Shown piece by piece: positions 19,167 to 30,500 of a DNA stretch of 64,000 bases (the first letter of the stretch is position 1; the number at the start of each line of letters is the position of its first letter). The notes beneath the pieces were generated by a model that was given only the letters and a program-made list of their open reading frames with translations, ran no database searches and was not told where the DNA came from. Position numbers and translations under genes: made by a program. Origin of the DNA: Alkalimonas collagenimarina (GTDB lineage Bacteria > Pseudomonadota > Gammaproteobacteria > Enterobacterales > Alteromonadaceae); assembly GCF_030717845.1 (NCBI RefSeq), contig NZ_JAUZVZ010000017.1:1-64000 (forward strand), in the 5' to 3' direction.

Positions 19167-22100
19167 GTGAGCAACCAAAAAATAGCGATCATTGGGATAT
19201 CAGGAAAATACCCAGGCGCAGATAACCTAGATGAATTGTGGGAAAACCTCAAGCAAGGCAAAGATACCGTCACGGAAATACCCAAAACGCGATGGGATCA
19301 CGCTTTGTATTATCAGCCAGGTAACCGGGTGTATGGTAAAAGTTATAGTAAATGGGGCGGATTCATCAATGACGTCGATCAGTTTGACTCCCTTTTCTTT
19401 AATATGGCGCCAAAAGTTGCTGAGCTGATCGATCCTCAAGAAAGGCAATTTCTCCAGTGTGCTTATCACACCGTTGAAGATGCAGGATATTCGTGTGAAG
19501 GGCTCTCAGAGAGAGGGCCTGTCGGGGTCTTTTGCGCGGTAGAGTACAATGAATATTTGATGTACAGTCAGGCCAATACGCCTGTTTCCGCACTCAATGC
19601 CTCTATCACCAACAGAGTCTCTTACTGTTGTAATTTTACCGGCCCCAGCATGACCATTGATACCATGTGCTCGGGCTCCATCAGTTCGGTACACTTGGCG
19701 TGTCAAAGTATTATAAACGGCGATTGTCGTGCCGCCATCGCCGGTGGCGTCAACCTGACGCTGCACCCCAATAAATTTATTTTACATAGTGCGGGGCGCT
19801 TCTCATCGCAAACCGGGCGCTGTCATAGTTTTGGTGATAAAGCGACAGGCTATGTGGCCTCTGAAGGGGTGGGGGCTGTGTTGCTCAAACCGCTAGACGA
19901 TGCACTCGAAGACGGGGATCATATCTACGGGGTGATCCTGGCGACGGCTATCAACCATGGGGGCGCGTCGAGAGCCTATACCGTACCAAAAGCCTCTTCA
20001 CAGGCAGAGGTGATAAGCCAGGCGCTGGCAAAAACGGCGTCTGATCCCATCAGTTATATTGAGGCGCATGGTTCAGGCACCGCGATAGGAGATGTGATTG
20101 AAGTCGATGGCTTACAAAGAGCATATAATGATAGCTATCTGGCCAAGAATGCACAGGGCGAAGCGGCATGTTTAATCGGTTCCATCAAATCGAATATAGG
20201 TCACTGTGAAAGTGCATCAGGCATTGCCGGGTTAACTAAGGTTTTGCTGCAAATGCGCCATAAAACCATTGCCCCTTCTATTCACTCACAAACGCGCAAC
20301 CCTTATATTGATTTTGACAACTCACCGTTTGACGTGCCACATGAAGCGCAGCATTGGCAAGTTGCTGAGGGGAAAAAACGCGTGGCAGGTATCTCAGCAT
20401 TTGGCGCTGGCGGTTCGAATGCGCATATGGTGATTGAAGAATATGTCGCAGCGGCGCCCGTTGAACACCAGTCCGTATCTGTGCCCTGTTATATCGTGTT
20501 GTCGGCTCAATCCCTAGAGCAGCTGCACAGAGCGGTAAAGCAACTACACACCACACTTGAACACACCGGCCAGAGTATCCATGATGTGCAGGATCTTCGT
20601 CGCATTGCCTGTACTTTGCAAGTGGGTCGATCTCATCATGAGCACCGACTTGCCCTCGCAGTGAATTCGGTGGATGAGCTTAAACAGCAACTCGCCTACA
20701 CACTGGCGCATCAACTTGATGACATTAACAAACCGACCCATTGCTGGTACGGAGAAATGATTAAAGGCAAAGCGTTGGATGCCTTTATTACCGCCAACAA
20801 TTTAGTCTATGCCGATCTCTTATCTAAGGCGGATTGGCCTGCCTTGATAGGGTTGTGGATCCAGGGTTACCCGGTTGACTGGCGCGCCTTATATGGCGGC
20901 GCCTTGCCAAACAAAGTGAGTTTGCCGGGGTATCCCTTTGCAAAGCAGCGTTACTGGGCACCTGACACCGATGTTGAACGTACCTATCCGCCTTTAGCAC
21001 AGCTCGAAGCGCTGGCTGCGAATACAACGCCGCTGCGCGAGCGGGCGGCATCTTATTTAAAGCCTTTGCAATCGATTATACACTTGACCGGCAGTGAGTA
21101 TTTTATCGCGCAACATGGAGTCAACCAGCATCCGATCCTACCCGGTGTGGCATATCTGGAACTGATCAGAGAGGCGCTCAGCACCTTATTGGCGGAACAT
21201 CAGCATTACTCAATCGACAATGTGACTTGGCGTCGCCCGATGATTTTTGATGGTCAGAGCAAACAGGTTGTGATCGAGCTGTCTTGCCTGCCGCAAGCTG
21301 GGCAGCGTACGCGGTTCAGGATTTACGATTTGCGCGATCAATCCAGCGGCGACTTTTGTCGTGGGGCTGTAAACTTATGTGAGCGCGAAGCACCCAGCCA
21401 GGTCCCGGAGTTAGCGCAATTGCGCGCCACGGGTAAGGTTATTGAGGTGGATAAGCAGACATTCTATCGCCAATTTTTGCAGGCTGGGTTGGATTATGGA
21501 CCCGTATTTCGCGCGGTTGAGTCATTGCAACGCAGTGGCTCATATGTGGTGGGGCGACTGCAAGCGCAGCAACCACAGCCGCAGCTATCCCATGCGATGA
21601 AGTGGCGCCCGGAAATACTCGATTCAGCATTGCATTGCATCTTGGGCTTTTATCTCGGCGAACAGTCCTGTGTGGATGAGGCTGACGCTGACGCTCAACA
21701 AGGGCCGATGGTGCCCTTTGCGCTCAGTCAGGTGAGAGAATATGCTCCCTTGCCAGAATCGGTCTGGGTGCTACTTGATGCCAAACAGTGTACAGCCAGC
21801 ACTCAGAATATTGATTTGTCGTTGTGTGATGAGCAGGGCAATGTGTGCCTGCAATTGCTCGGTTATACTGCACGCGTCATGAAGCAGTCGACAGCGTCGA
21901 CAAAAGAGCAGGCTGAGGCACGCGGACCGAAAAAAACAGAGCGAGCAGAGCCTGTGGGTGAAATCAAACTATTATCACCGACGTGGCAGCCACAGCCCTT
22001 AACCGATGCGACCACAAGTGATGACTTTAATGGCGATGCGACGTGGATTGTTTTACTGGGCGAGGCGGCACAGTGGTCCGCTCAATTAGACGCGCGCTTT

Positions 22101-25100
22101 AGCGACGCAGAGGTGCTGTGCATCGATGCACCTGCCGAAAAGCCGGGCACGCCCTTATGCAGGGCAGATCATTACCAGCACTATGCACAAGCGCTGCTGG
22201 CGGTTTTACAACAAGTTATTCAGCATCAAGAAGCCAAGCCAGAGCGGATCCAATTGGTGACGTCATCTGGCACTGAACAACGCATGTATATGGGGCTGTT
22301 GCCGATGCTCGAAGCGGCCATTCACGAGCATGTGATTAAATTTGCGGATGTGATCATGGCAGACTCTGGCGCTGAAGTTGAAAAGCAGATCAGACGTAAT
22401 GGCCAAATACATACCCCCAGCTGTGTTGAACTCAAGTCGCAACAAGGTGACATAAGGCGTTGGCAGGCTTTGCCTGCGGCTGAAAAAACCGTGTCGCCGT
22501 GGCAGGAGCAGGGAGTGTACCTGATCACTGGCGGCTTTGGTGGCCTTGGCAAAATATTTACCCAAACGATTCTTGCCCAGACGCGAGTCAGCACGGTGAT
22601 CCTATGGGGCCGAGGCGAGCTGGATTTGGTGCGCCAGGAATGGCTGACACAGTGCAATGCGCAGGGTGTCAGGGTGCATTATCAAGCGATTGATATCACG
22701 CAATTAAACGTGGTGGAAGATGCCATTACACAGGTGTTGGAAGAGTTTGGCCACATCACTGGGATTTTGCATGCCGCGGGGGAATTACAAGATGGCATGA
22801 TCGTCAGAAAATCGGCAGAGCAGATGGACCGAGTGCTGTCGCCAAAAGTACAAGGGCTCGTCAATTTGGACGCCGCGACGCGCATATGTGATTTGAAGTT
22901 TTTTGCCCTGTTCTCATCGATCAGCAGTGTGCTGGGCGCGCCTGGTCAGGCCGATTATGCGGCGGCAAACGGATTTATGGACTGGTTTGCCCACGACAGG
23001 GCACAGCGTGTTAAACGGGGTGAATGCGCCGGCCATAGTGTGTCCGTTAATTGGCCGCTGTGGCAAGATGGCGGAATGCGAATGCCCCGTCATGCGATGC
23101 GCGAACTGAAAGAGACATCAGGATTAATCCCTCTGCCAACTGAGGCAGGGCTTGACGCATTTTCGAGCGCGTTGGCCGCCAAGGTATCACAGGTGCTGGT
23201 GTTGTATGGTAAGGGGGAGGCCTACCAAAATTTAGCGCATACATTACAGGCTGTGGATGAGCATCACACCACTGAGCAGCCAGAGCTGCGTCGGGAACCG
23301 GTGTCTTTCAATATGCAGGATGTTATCCGTGCGGCAAGTGATTTACTGAAAGTCCCTCAGTCGAGCATTGATGGCACAACGGCACTGTTTGATATTGGCT
23401 TTGATTCAGTGTCTATCAGCGAGTTAGCGCATGTGCTGACCCAAGCGACTGGGGTAGAGCTGCCTGTCAGTGTATTTTATGACTGTACTCAAATTGATGA
23501 GCTGACCCACTACTTGCAAGCGCAGATGTCTCAAGATGAAGAGACCACAACAGCACAAGAGACAACCGCTGTGCATCAACCGCCCGGTACTGCTGAGATA
23601 GCGCCATCGCTCAGTGAAGAGACCGTGATTGCAATGATCAGTGAGTTACTCAAAGTGCCTGCATCGAGCATTGATGCTAATACGGCGTTTTCGGACATTG
23701 GTTTCGATTCGGTTTCACTGGGAGAGCTTGCCAGTCATTTAAGTCAGGAATTGGATATTGAGATCTCTGCTACGCTGTTTTATGAGTGCACTGTGGTGGC
23801 TGAGCTGGTTGCATATGTGCAAACACAGCTCACCCATGCATCCACTCAGCCTCCCGCGCAACTAACCAATACGGCACCAAGCACGCCATGCAATGAAAGG
23901 GATGTTATTACTGAGATCAGTGAATTGCTCAAAGTACCCGTTGCCAGCATTGATGCAGACACGACATTTGAGCAGATCGGCTTTGACTCGGTTTCCCTGA
24001 CCGAGCTGGCAAGTGTCCTCAGTGCACGCTATGAGGTTGAATTGTCCACCATGGTTTTTTATCAGTGCACCAGTGTGGGTGAATTGACGCAACATATGAA
24101 TGTGTTGCTCAGTGATGCACAGTCCCAGGGGCGCAGGAGTGTGCCTGTGCACTCATCGGCGTACACCGTTAAATCGCGCAATGAGATGCGCTCAGACATA
24201 GCACAAACACTGCTGATGTTGATCAGTGAAATGTTGAAAATCGCCCAGCATGACTTTGACGTCCATACCCCGTTGGAGCAATTGGGCTTCGATTCGGTGA
24301 GCTTTGCCGAGTTAGCTCAGGCGCTTAATCACCGCTACCAAGCAGAGCTGGCACCCACCATTTTTTACGACATTAACACCGTGTCGGCACTGGCTGCTCA
24401 CCTTGCGGACTTACAGCGCGACGATAAAGCACCGCTTGAATACGTCGAGCAAGTCAAGGCAGGGCATTCACAACCGCCGGTCGAGCCTTCGGCGAGGCCG
24501 TCCGCAGACGATATGCCAGGGGCCGAGCAACACGCACACCAGGCGAAGGTAAACCCGGATGATGATAGCATCGCCATTATCGGCATGGATGGACAATTTC
24601 CCGGCGCCAATGATATTGCGCAATTTTGGGATAACATGGCACAAGGGAAAGATTGCGTCACTGAAATACCGAGGGATCGCTGGGATTGGCGCGAGGTGTA
24701 TGGAGACACTAAACAGGACCCCCGAGTAACGCGCAGTAAGTGGGGCGGATTTCTGGCTCAGGTTGACCAGTTTGATGCGGGGTTTTTTGGCATTTCCTCT
24801 CATGAAGCCAGACAGATGGACCCCCAGCAAAGGTTGCTGCTGCAAAGTGCCTGGCACGCAATTGAAAACGCAGGGTATGCACCGGAATCGCTATCAGGGT
24901 CAAATACGGGAGTGTACATAGGCATTGCACATACCAGCGGATATGGTTCTGTCGATAGTGTTAGTGATCAAGATGAGGACACATCGACGGAGTTGTCTGG
25001 GCCTATCAACGCACCATCTTTAGGACCAAATCGGATCAGCTACTTTTTGAATTTAAAAGGCCCAAGTGAACCGGTTGAGACAGCGTGTTCGAGTGCTTTG

Positions 25101-27476
25101 GTCGCTTTACACCGGGCTGTCACAGCGCTGCGGAGTGGTGACTGCCGCTTATGTTTGGTCGGGGGCGTCAATGTGATCGTGACAGCACAGGGCCACATAA
25201 ATTTGAGCCGTGCAGGCTTACTTAGCGAAGTGGGCCAGTGCCGTGCCTTTGCTGCAAATGCGGATGGCTATGTGCGCAGTGAAGGCGTTGCGACTGTATT
25301 ATTGAAGCGCTTATCTGAGGCAAAGCGAGACGGGGATAATATCCTTGCCGTGATACGCAACAGCAAAGTGGGCTATACCGGTAAAGGGAGCGGATTCGCA
25401 GCACCGAATAGCAATTCACAAGCGGCGTTGATCAAAGCATGTTATGAAGAGAAAAATATCGACATCGCCCGGGTGAGCTGTATTGAAGCGCAGGGAACAG
25501 GTACTGAAATAGGGGATGCCGTTGAGTTTCAGGCATTAACCAAGGCATTTAAGGGGGCGCAACAAGGTCGGTGTGCTCTCGCCTCGGTTAAAACCCATGT
25601 TGGACACATGGAAATGGCATCGGGCATGGCTTCTCTGCTTAAGGTTGTCTTGCAAATGCAACACAACCATTTGGTTGCAAACTTGCACTGCGATGAGTTA
25701 AATCCGCACATCAACATTACACAGTCGCCATTTTATATTCCCTCAACGGCCAAGCCATGGACAAGTGGTGCACTGCGCGACCCCAAAGTGGCAGGGGTCA
25801 ACGCCTTTGGATTTGGTGGCGTTAACGCACATGTCATTGTCGAGCAATACCTCGCACATGATACCCATAGCACGCAGCAAACACATGGCCCCTATGCCAT
25901 GTTGCTGTCTGCGAAAACTCGGCCGCAAATTGAAACCCAGGCGCGCAATTTACTGGCTTGGCTTGATCGTGAACCTCAACTGGATCTGTATCGTGTCGCC
26001 TACACACTGCAGGTGGGGCGCAGTGCGATGGAAGAGCGACTGGCCATGGTGGTCAATTCGAAGGCCGAATTCGTTGAGCGCCTCACCCAGGTAGCGCAAG
26101 GTGAATACAATACCCCTGGCGTGTATCAAGGTACGCGCGCGAGTAGCTCGTCGATTGTGTCTTTGCTGCAAAGCGACACTGCGTTGCAGGCGGTGGTAGA
26201 TGGTTGGCTGAAATCTCGTGAACTGAGCATGCTAGCGTCACTATGGTGCAACGGCTTATCTATCGCATGGCAAAACATGTATCAGGGTGAAGGGGTACGA
26301 CGGGTAAATTTACCAGGATATCCGTTCAAAACGACGCGACATTGGATTGGTGAATTTGAACAGCAAGTCAACCAATCAGCGGACCACGCTGAGCAGGTGA
26401 CTGCGGACACTGAGCTTGCCGAACACTTATTGAGGCTGGCGCAAGATAGCATGGCCGGGCATCAAAATCTGACCCTTACTGGTGCGCTGGACCTGAGTGG
26501 GTGCAGTTCAGTGGAGCTGGTGCAGTGGCAACAAAAAATTCACCAGACGCTCAATGTTCAAGTTGCCACCGAGGACTTAATGGCCACCAACAGTATTCGT
26601 GCACTTGCTGCGCAGTTACGTGCCCTTCAGGCTGATGCGTCCCCTCAAGCAAAGCGCGCCATGGTGTCTCTTTCTGGCGCTAAGGGCGTGGGACCTGCCC
26701 TGATCTGCGTACCGGCAGCCGGTGCTATGCTGAGCAGTTTCTCCTCCCTGGCGAAGCTGTTACAAGGCAGTATGCGTCTGTATGGCTTTGGCCATCGTGG
26801 GTTTCATGATCAGCAAACCCCGCATGACAGCATTCAGACTATGGCACAGGACTATGTGGCGCAGCTGTCATCGCTACCCGAGCAACAAACGATCTATTTA
26901 CTGGGACATTCCCTGGGCGCTAGTGTGGTGTATGAAATGGCCTGTTTACTGCGCAATGTTGGTCGTAAAGTGCATATTTTCATGCTGGACAGTGAGCTGT
27001 ACGCACAAGGTGGTATCTCTTTGTCGACGTTTTTCCAATTTTTTGTTCGCGATAAACAGGTGGCCAATACATTGGCTCACAAACAGGCCCATGGTGACGA
27101 TGTTGTTGCGCCTCTGGCACAAGCCTTACTGGATGAAACCGCGGTATCAACGGTTCACAGTAAGGCGTATTTGCAACAGATCATGCACGCCTATGCGCAA
27201 CAGATATTGATGGGATTGCAGTATGTGCCGTCGCAAAAATACGATGGAGATATTACCTTGTTGTTGGCTAAGCAAAGCCATATGGGAGGTGAGAACCGCC
27301 AACAAACGCTGGCGAAATATCGCCGCTATTGCTTACAAAATATCTCCCTCGTGTCGGTCTCAGGCGGCCATTACAGCGTACTGGAAAAAGCCCATGTAGC
27401 GGATGTGGCGCAGATCTTACGTCAGACGATTACGCCGCAGTCAATCGTGCCGGCCGGTGAGGTAAATGATGCTTAA
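19167..27476 (+). CDS. Trans-AT PKS KS-DH-KR-ACPx4-KS0-ACP-TE (MmpB-like)
   Basis: A 2769-residue PKS with GTG start after AGAAGGGG (19153-19160). Domains by residue: KS 6-440 (Cys168, His301, His346). DH about 635-900 has His650, with the HxxxGxxxxP Gly replaced by Gln, and Asp819 in DSALH. KR about 1115-1315 (Tyr1264). Four tandem ACPs all with GFDSVS (Ser1414, 1515, 1608, 1710). A second KS 1800-2230 has Cys1974 and His2147, but Gln2109 in place of the HGTGT His (EAQGTG), so it is probably non-elongating. An odd ACP follows (Ser2448 in GCSSVEL). The thioesterase has Ser2582 (GHSLGA), Asp2608 and His2735. The front half matches mupirocin MmpB, which works iteratively to build the 9-hydroxynonanoic side chain on tandem ACPs and releases product by its TE. 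The KS0-ACP insert before the TE differs from the MmpB layout I know. Confidence 0.92.
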   Translation: MSNQKIAIIGISGKYPGADNLDELWENLKQGKDTVTEIPKTRWDHALYYQPGNRVYGKSYSKWGGFINDVDQFDSLFFNMAPKVAELIDPQERQFLQCAYHTVEDAGYSCEGLSERGPVGVFCAVEYNEYLMYSQANTPVSALNASITNRVSYCCNFTGPSMTIDTMCSGSISSVHLACQSIINGDCRAAIAGGVNLTLHPNKFILHSAGRFSSQTGRCHSFGDKATGYVASEGVGAVLLKPLDDALEDGDHIYGVILATAINHGGASRAYTVPKASSQAEVISQALAKTASDPISYIEAHGSGTAIGDVIEVDGLQRAYNDSYLAKNAQGEAACLIGSIKSNIGHCESASGIAGLTKVLLQMRHKTIAPSIHSQTRNPYIDFDNSPFDVPHEAQHWQVAEGKKRVAGISAFGAGGSNAHMVIEEYVAAAPVEHQSVSVPCYIVLSAQSLEQLHRAVKQLHTTLEHTGQSIHDVQDLRRIACTLQVGRSHHEHRLALAVNSVDELKQQLAYTLAHQLDDINKPTHCWYGEMIKGKALDAFITANNLVYADLLSKADWPALIGLWIQGYPVDWRALYGGALPNKVSLPGYPFAKQRYWAPDTDVERTYPPLAQLEALAANTTPLRERAASYLKPLQSIIHLTGSEYFIAQHGVNQHPILPGVAYLELIREALSTLLAEHQHYSIDNVTWRRPMIFDGQSKQVVIELSCLPQAGQRTRFRIYDLRDQSSGDFCRGAVNLCEREAPSQVPELAQLRATGKVIEVDKQTFYRQFLQAGLDYGPVFRAVESLQRSGSYVVGRLQAQQPQPQLSHAMKWRPEILDSALHCILGFYLGEQSCVDEADADAQQGPMVPFALSQVREYAPLPESVWVLLDAKQCTASTQNIDLSLCDEQGNVCLQLLGYTARVMKQSTASTKEQAEARGPKKTERAEPVGEIKLLSPTWQPQPLTDATTSDDFNGDATWIVLLGEAAQWSAQLDARFSDAEVLCIDAPAEKPGTPLCRADHYQHYAQALLAVLQQVIQHQEAKPERIQLVTSSGTEQRMYMGLLPMLEAAIHEHVIKFADVIMADSGAEVEKQIRRNGQIHTPSCVELKSQQGDIRRWQALPAAEKTVSPWQEQGVYLITGGFGGLGKIFTQTILAQTRVSTVILWGRGELDLVRQEWLTQCNAQGVRVHYQAIDITQLNVVEDAITQVLEEFGHITGILHAAGELQDGMIVRKSAEQMDRVLSPKVQGLVNLDAATRICDLKFFALFSSISSVLGAPGQADYAAANGFMDWFAHDRAQRVKRGECAGHSVSVNWPLWQDGGMRMPRHAMRELKETSGLIPLPTEAGLDAFSSALAAKVSQVLVLYGKGEAYQNLAHTLQAVDEHHTTEQPELRREPVSFNMQDVIRAASDLLKVPQSSIDGTTALFDIGFDSVSISELAHVLTQATGVELPVSVFYDCTQIDELTHYLQAQMSQDEETTTAQETTAVHQPPGTAEIAPSLSEETVIAMISELLKVPASSIDANTAFSDIGFDSVSLGELASHLSQELDIEISATLFYECTVVAELVAYVQTQLTHASTQPPAQLTNTAPSTPCNERDVITEISELLKVPVASIDADTTFEQIGFDSVSLTELASVLSARYEVELSTMVFYQCTSVGELTQHMNVLLSDAQSQGRRSVPVHSSAYTVKSRNEMRSDIAQTLLMLISEMLKIAQHDFDVHTPLEQLGFDSVSFAELAQALNHRYQAELAPTIFYDINTVSALAAHLADLQRDDKAPLEYVEQVKAGHSQPPVEPSARPSADDMPGAEQHAHQAKVNPDDDSIAIIGMDGQFPGANDIAQFWDNMAQGKDCVTEIPRDRWDWREVYGDTKQDPRVTRSKWGGFLAQVDQFDAGFFGISSHEARQMDPQQRLLLQSAWHAIENAGYAPESLSGSNTGVYIGIAHTSGYGSVDSVSDQDEDTSTELSGPINAPSLGPNRISYFLNLKGPSEPVETACSSALVALHRAVTALRSGDCRLCLVGGVNVIVTAQGHINLSRAGLLSEVGQCRAFAANADGYVRSEGVATVLLKRLSEAKRDGDNILAVIRNSKVGYTGKGSGFAAPNSNSQAALIKACYEEKNIDIARVSCIEAQGTGTEIGDAVEFQALTKAFKGAQQGRCALASVKTHVGHMEMASGMASLLKVVLQMQHNHLVANLHCDELNPHINITQSPFYIPSTAKPWTSGALRDPKVAGVNAFGFGGVNAHVIVEQYLAHDTHSTQQTHGPYAMLLSAKTRPQIETQARNLLAWLDREPQLDLYRVAYTLQVGRSAMEERLAMVVNSKAEFVERLTQVAQGEYNTPGVYQGTRASSSSIVSLLQSDTALQAVVDGWLKSRELSMLASLWCNGLSIAWQNMYQGEGVRRVNLPGYPFKTTRHWIGEFEQQVNQSADHAEQVTADTELAEHLLRLAQDSMAGHQNLTLTGALDLSGCSSVELVQWQQKIHQTLNVQVATEDLMATNSIRALAAQLRALQADASPQAKRAMVSLSGAKGVGPALICVPAAGAMLSSFSSLAKLLQGSMRLYGFGHRGFHDQQTPHDSIQTMAQDYVAQLSSLPEQQTIYLLGHSLGASVVYEMACLLRNVGRKVHIFMLDSELYAQGGISLSTFFQFFVRDKQVANTLAHKQAHGDDVVAPLAQALLDETAVSTVHSKAYLQQIMHAYAQQILMGLQYVPSQKYDGDITLLLAKQSHMGGENRQQTLAKYRRYCLQNISLVSVSGGHYSVLEKAHVADVAQILRQTITPQSIVPAGEVNDA
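23310..24420 (+). repeat. Four tandem ACP domains in the MmpB-like PKS
   Basis: Four carrier domains about 100 residues apart share the core IGFDSVS and a following F-Y-[DEQ]-C/I segment. The high likeness of the first three (each with SELLKVP or SDLLKVP and SSID/ASID) points to recent domain duplication. Arrays like this usually raise flux at an iterative or slow step. Confidence 0.88.
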
Positions 27477-27551
27477 CAACCGAACAATGGCCGCTATAGC
27501 GCGCCCCTGTTGCTCCCCTCGCATGTTGACTCATAGGCAGGAGGGTCGCTT

Positions 27552-30500
27552 ATGTCACTAGTATTTATGTTCGTTGGGCAGGGCTCTCAACATTACAAAA
27601 TGGCCGAGACACTCTTTAACAACAATGCTGCGTTTCGCAACATTATGCAGCGCTTGGACAGGGTTGCCATTGAAGCGGGGGGAAGATCCATACTCGCCAA
27701 GCTATACTCGACCACAGAACAGGCAACCCCTGTCTTTGATGAGTTGCGTTATACCCACCCAGCTATCTACATGCTGGAATATGCATTGGCAGCAAGCTTG
27801 ATACAACAAGGCGTTAAACCTGACTTTGTGCTGGGCTCGAGCTTGGGTGAGGTTGTGGCTGCAACCATCGCCGGATGTATTGAGCCTGAACAAGGGATGC
27901 GTTTTGTAATCGAGCAAGCTGATATTTTTGAGCGCTATGCTGAAGCCGGTGGCATGACGGCCATTTTGGCAGATCCTCAACAATGTAGCGAACTCAAGTT
28001 GGCGGAGCGCGGCCTTGAAATTGCTGCGCTGAACTATGATGCCCATTTTGTGGTTTCGGGGTCACGTGAAGCATTGACTGAACTCGAGGCGCAATTGCCG
28101 CAGTACGGACATGCATTTATGCGTTTGCCCGTCACCCAGGCCTTCCACTCCTCGAAACTTAACCGGGCAAAGTCTGCATTTCTCGAGTTGTGTCAAAAGT
28201 ATCGATTTTCTGAACCTGTCCTGCCTTTGATCTCCAGCACGACCGAGCAGTTGGTGAAGCGAGTGGATGGCGATTATTTTTGGCAGGTTGTCCGTCAAGT
28301 TATTCAATTCCCACAGGCTGTGGCCACCGCAGAAAAACTCGGTGCCCGCCATTTTTGTGATTTAGGCCCGTCAGGCACGATGGCGAATTTTGCCAAAAGG
28401 TGCCTCATGCACCGTAGCGCGTGTGAGATCACTGCGTTACTTAACCCTTTTGCAGCAACTTTGGATTTATTCAATGAGTTGATAGCAACATATTCGCATT
28501 CAGAACAAGGTAATAAAAATATGAGCATGACCAATACAGCAATCGACCCAACCGCCAAAGTGTATATGTTTCCAGGCCAAGGTGCGCAACAGGTGGGCAT
28601 GGGCCGTGAGTTATTCGACAAATACCCTCAGTTAATACGTGCTGCAGATGAAATTTTAGGCTATTCAATCAAAGAACTATGTTTGAATGGACCGGTCAGT
28701 AAGTTGAGCAACACGCAATATACACAAGCGGCATTGTATACGGTCAGCACACTGAGCTATTTAGACAAAGTCGCCAATGAAGCCGAACCTGACGTGGTCA
28801 TGGGGCACAGTTTAGGTGAGTTCAATGCGCTCTTTGCAGCGGGTGTATTTAGCTTTGAAGATGGCTTGAGGCTGGTGAAAAAACGGGGTGAGTTGATGGC
28901 GCAAATGTCCGACGGGGGGATGGTTGCGGTGATGAAATGTGCGCCCGAGGTGATCCAGAAAGTGATGGATGCCGCGCACATCAAAGATATTGACTTTGCG
29001 AATTACAACAGCCCTTCACAACTGGTATTGGCAGGGCCCAAAGACAGTTTGGCGCGTTTAACCTTAGACCTAGAAGACGAAGGTGCCGCGGTTGTACCGC
29101 TGAATGTCAGTGCACCGTTCCACTCTCGTTATATGGCGCAAGTACGGCGCCACTTTGCGCACTATTTGACACAGTTTTCATTTGCCAACCCAAACAAGGT
29201 CATTATTTCAAATGTGCATGCTCAGCCATATGATGTGGCGCAACTAAAACAGTGTCTGGCGATGCAGATCTCTTCACCAGTACGCTGGTGCGATAGCATC
29301 GAGTACTTATTGCATAAAGGGGTGAGCAACTTTCATGAGGTGGGCCACGGTCAAGTCCTGAAAAATTTACTGGCAAAAATCCAAACTGCATGGGTAAGTG
29401 CGCACGCCACACAGGTACAGAGCAAGTCATCAACGCCTGCGCCTGCAAATGTAGCGCGCCCGACTCTCGCCGTGGCACCGCTCACGGCACGACAGCTCGG
29501 CTCTGAACACTTTAAGAAGAAATATGGCTTGCAATATGCCTACGCAACGGGGGCCATGTATAAAGGCATTGCCTCAAAAGCGCTGGTGACCCGTATGGCG
29601 AAGGCCGGGTTTTTGTCCTTCTTTGGCACAGGTGGGTTAAGTGACGAAAACATTGCACAGAATATTGATGACATTCAGCAGGCCCTTGGCAGCGCGACGA
29701 CGGTTGGGATGAATCTGGTGTGTAATTTAGCCAATCCAGATAAAGAGATGCGTACGGTTGAGCTGTTTATGCAAAAGGGGATCACAGTGATTGAAGCCGC
29801 TGCGTTTCTCAGTGTGACACCGGCCTTGGTACGATATCGTTTACAAGGCCTGAGTCGAGATGCACACGGCAATGTGCATGCGGCGAATCGCATTATGGCG
29901 AAGATCTCCAGACCAGAAGTCGCCGAGCAATTTTTGAAACCCGCTCCCGCGCATGTGGTTAAGAAATTACTGGAGCAGGGGCTGGTGAGCAGTGCGCAAG
30001 CCGAGCTGGCGAAAACCATTGCGATGGCGGACTCACTTTGCGTTGAGGCGGATTCCGGCGGGCACACGGATATGGGGGTGTTGTCGGTGATTCTGCCCAC
30101 CATTATTCGGTTACGCGATCGGGTCGCCCAGGAGTACAGCTACCAAGCGCAGATCGATGTCGGCGCAGCTGGCGGGATTGGTACTCCAGAGTCAGCAGCA
30201 TCCGCTCTGATGCTCGGAGCAGACTTTATTTTAACCGGTTCAATTAACCAATGTTCGCCAGAGGCGGGAACCAGCGATGAAGTGAAAGCGCTGCTGCAAG
30301 ACGCCAATATCCACGACACGCGATATGCCCCGGCAGGAGATATGTTTGAAATTGGTGCAAAAGTACAGGTGCTGAGAAAAGGGGTCTTTTTTCCAGCCAG
30401 AGCAAACAAATTGTATGAGTTGTGGCAGCGGCACCAAGCGTGGCACGAGGTGGATGCTGAGACACGAGACTTAATCGAAAAGAAATACTTCAAGCGTTCT

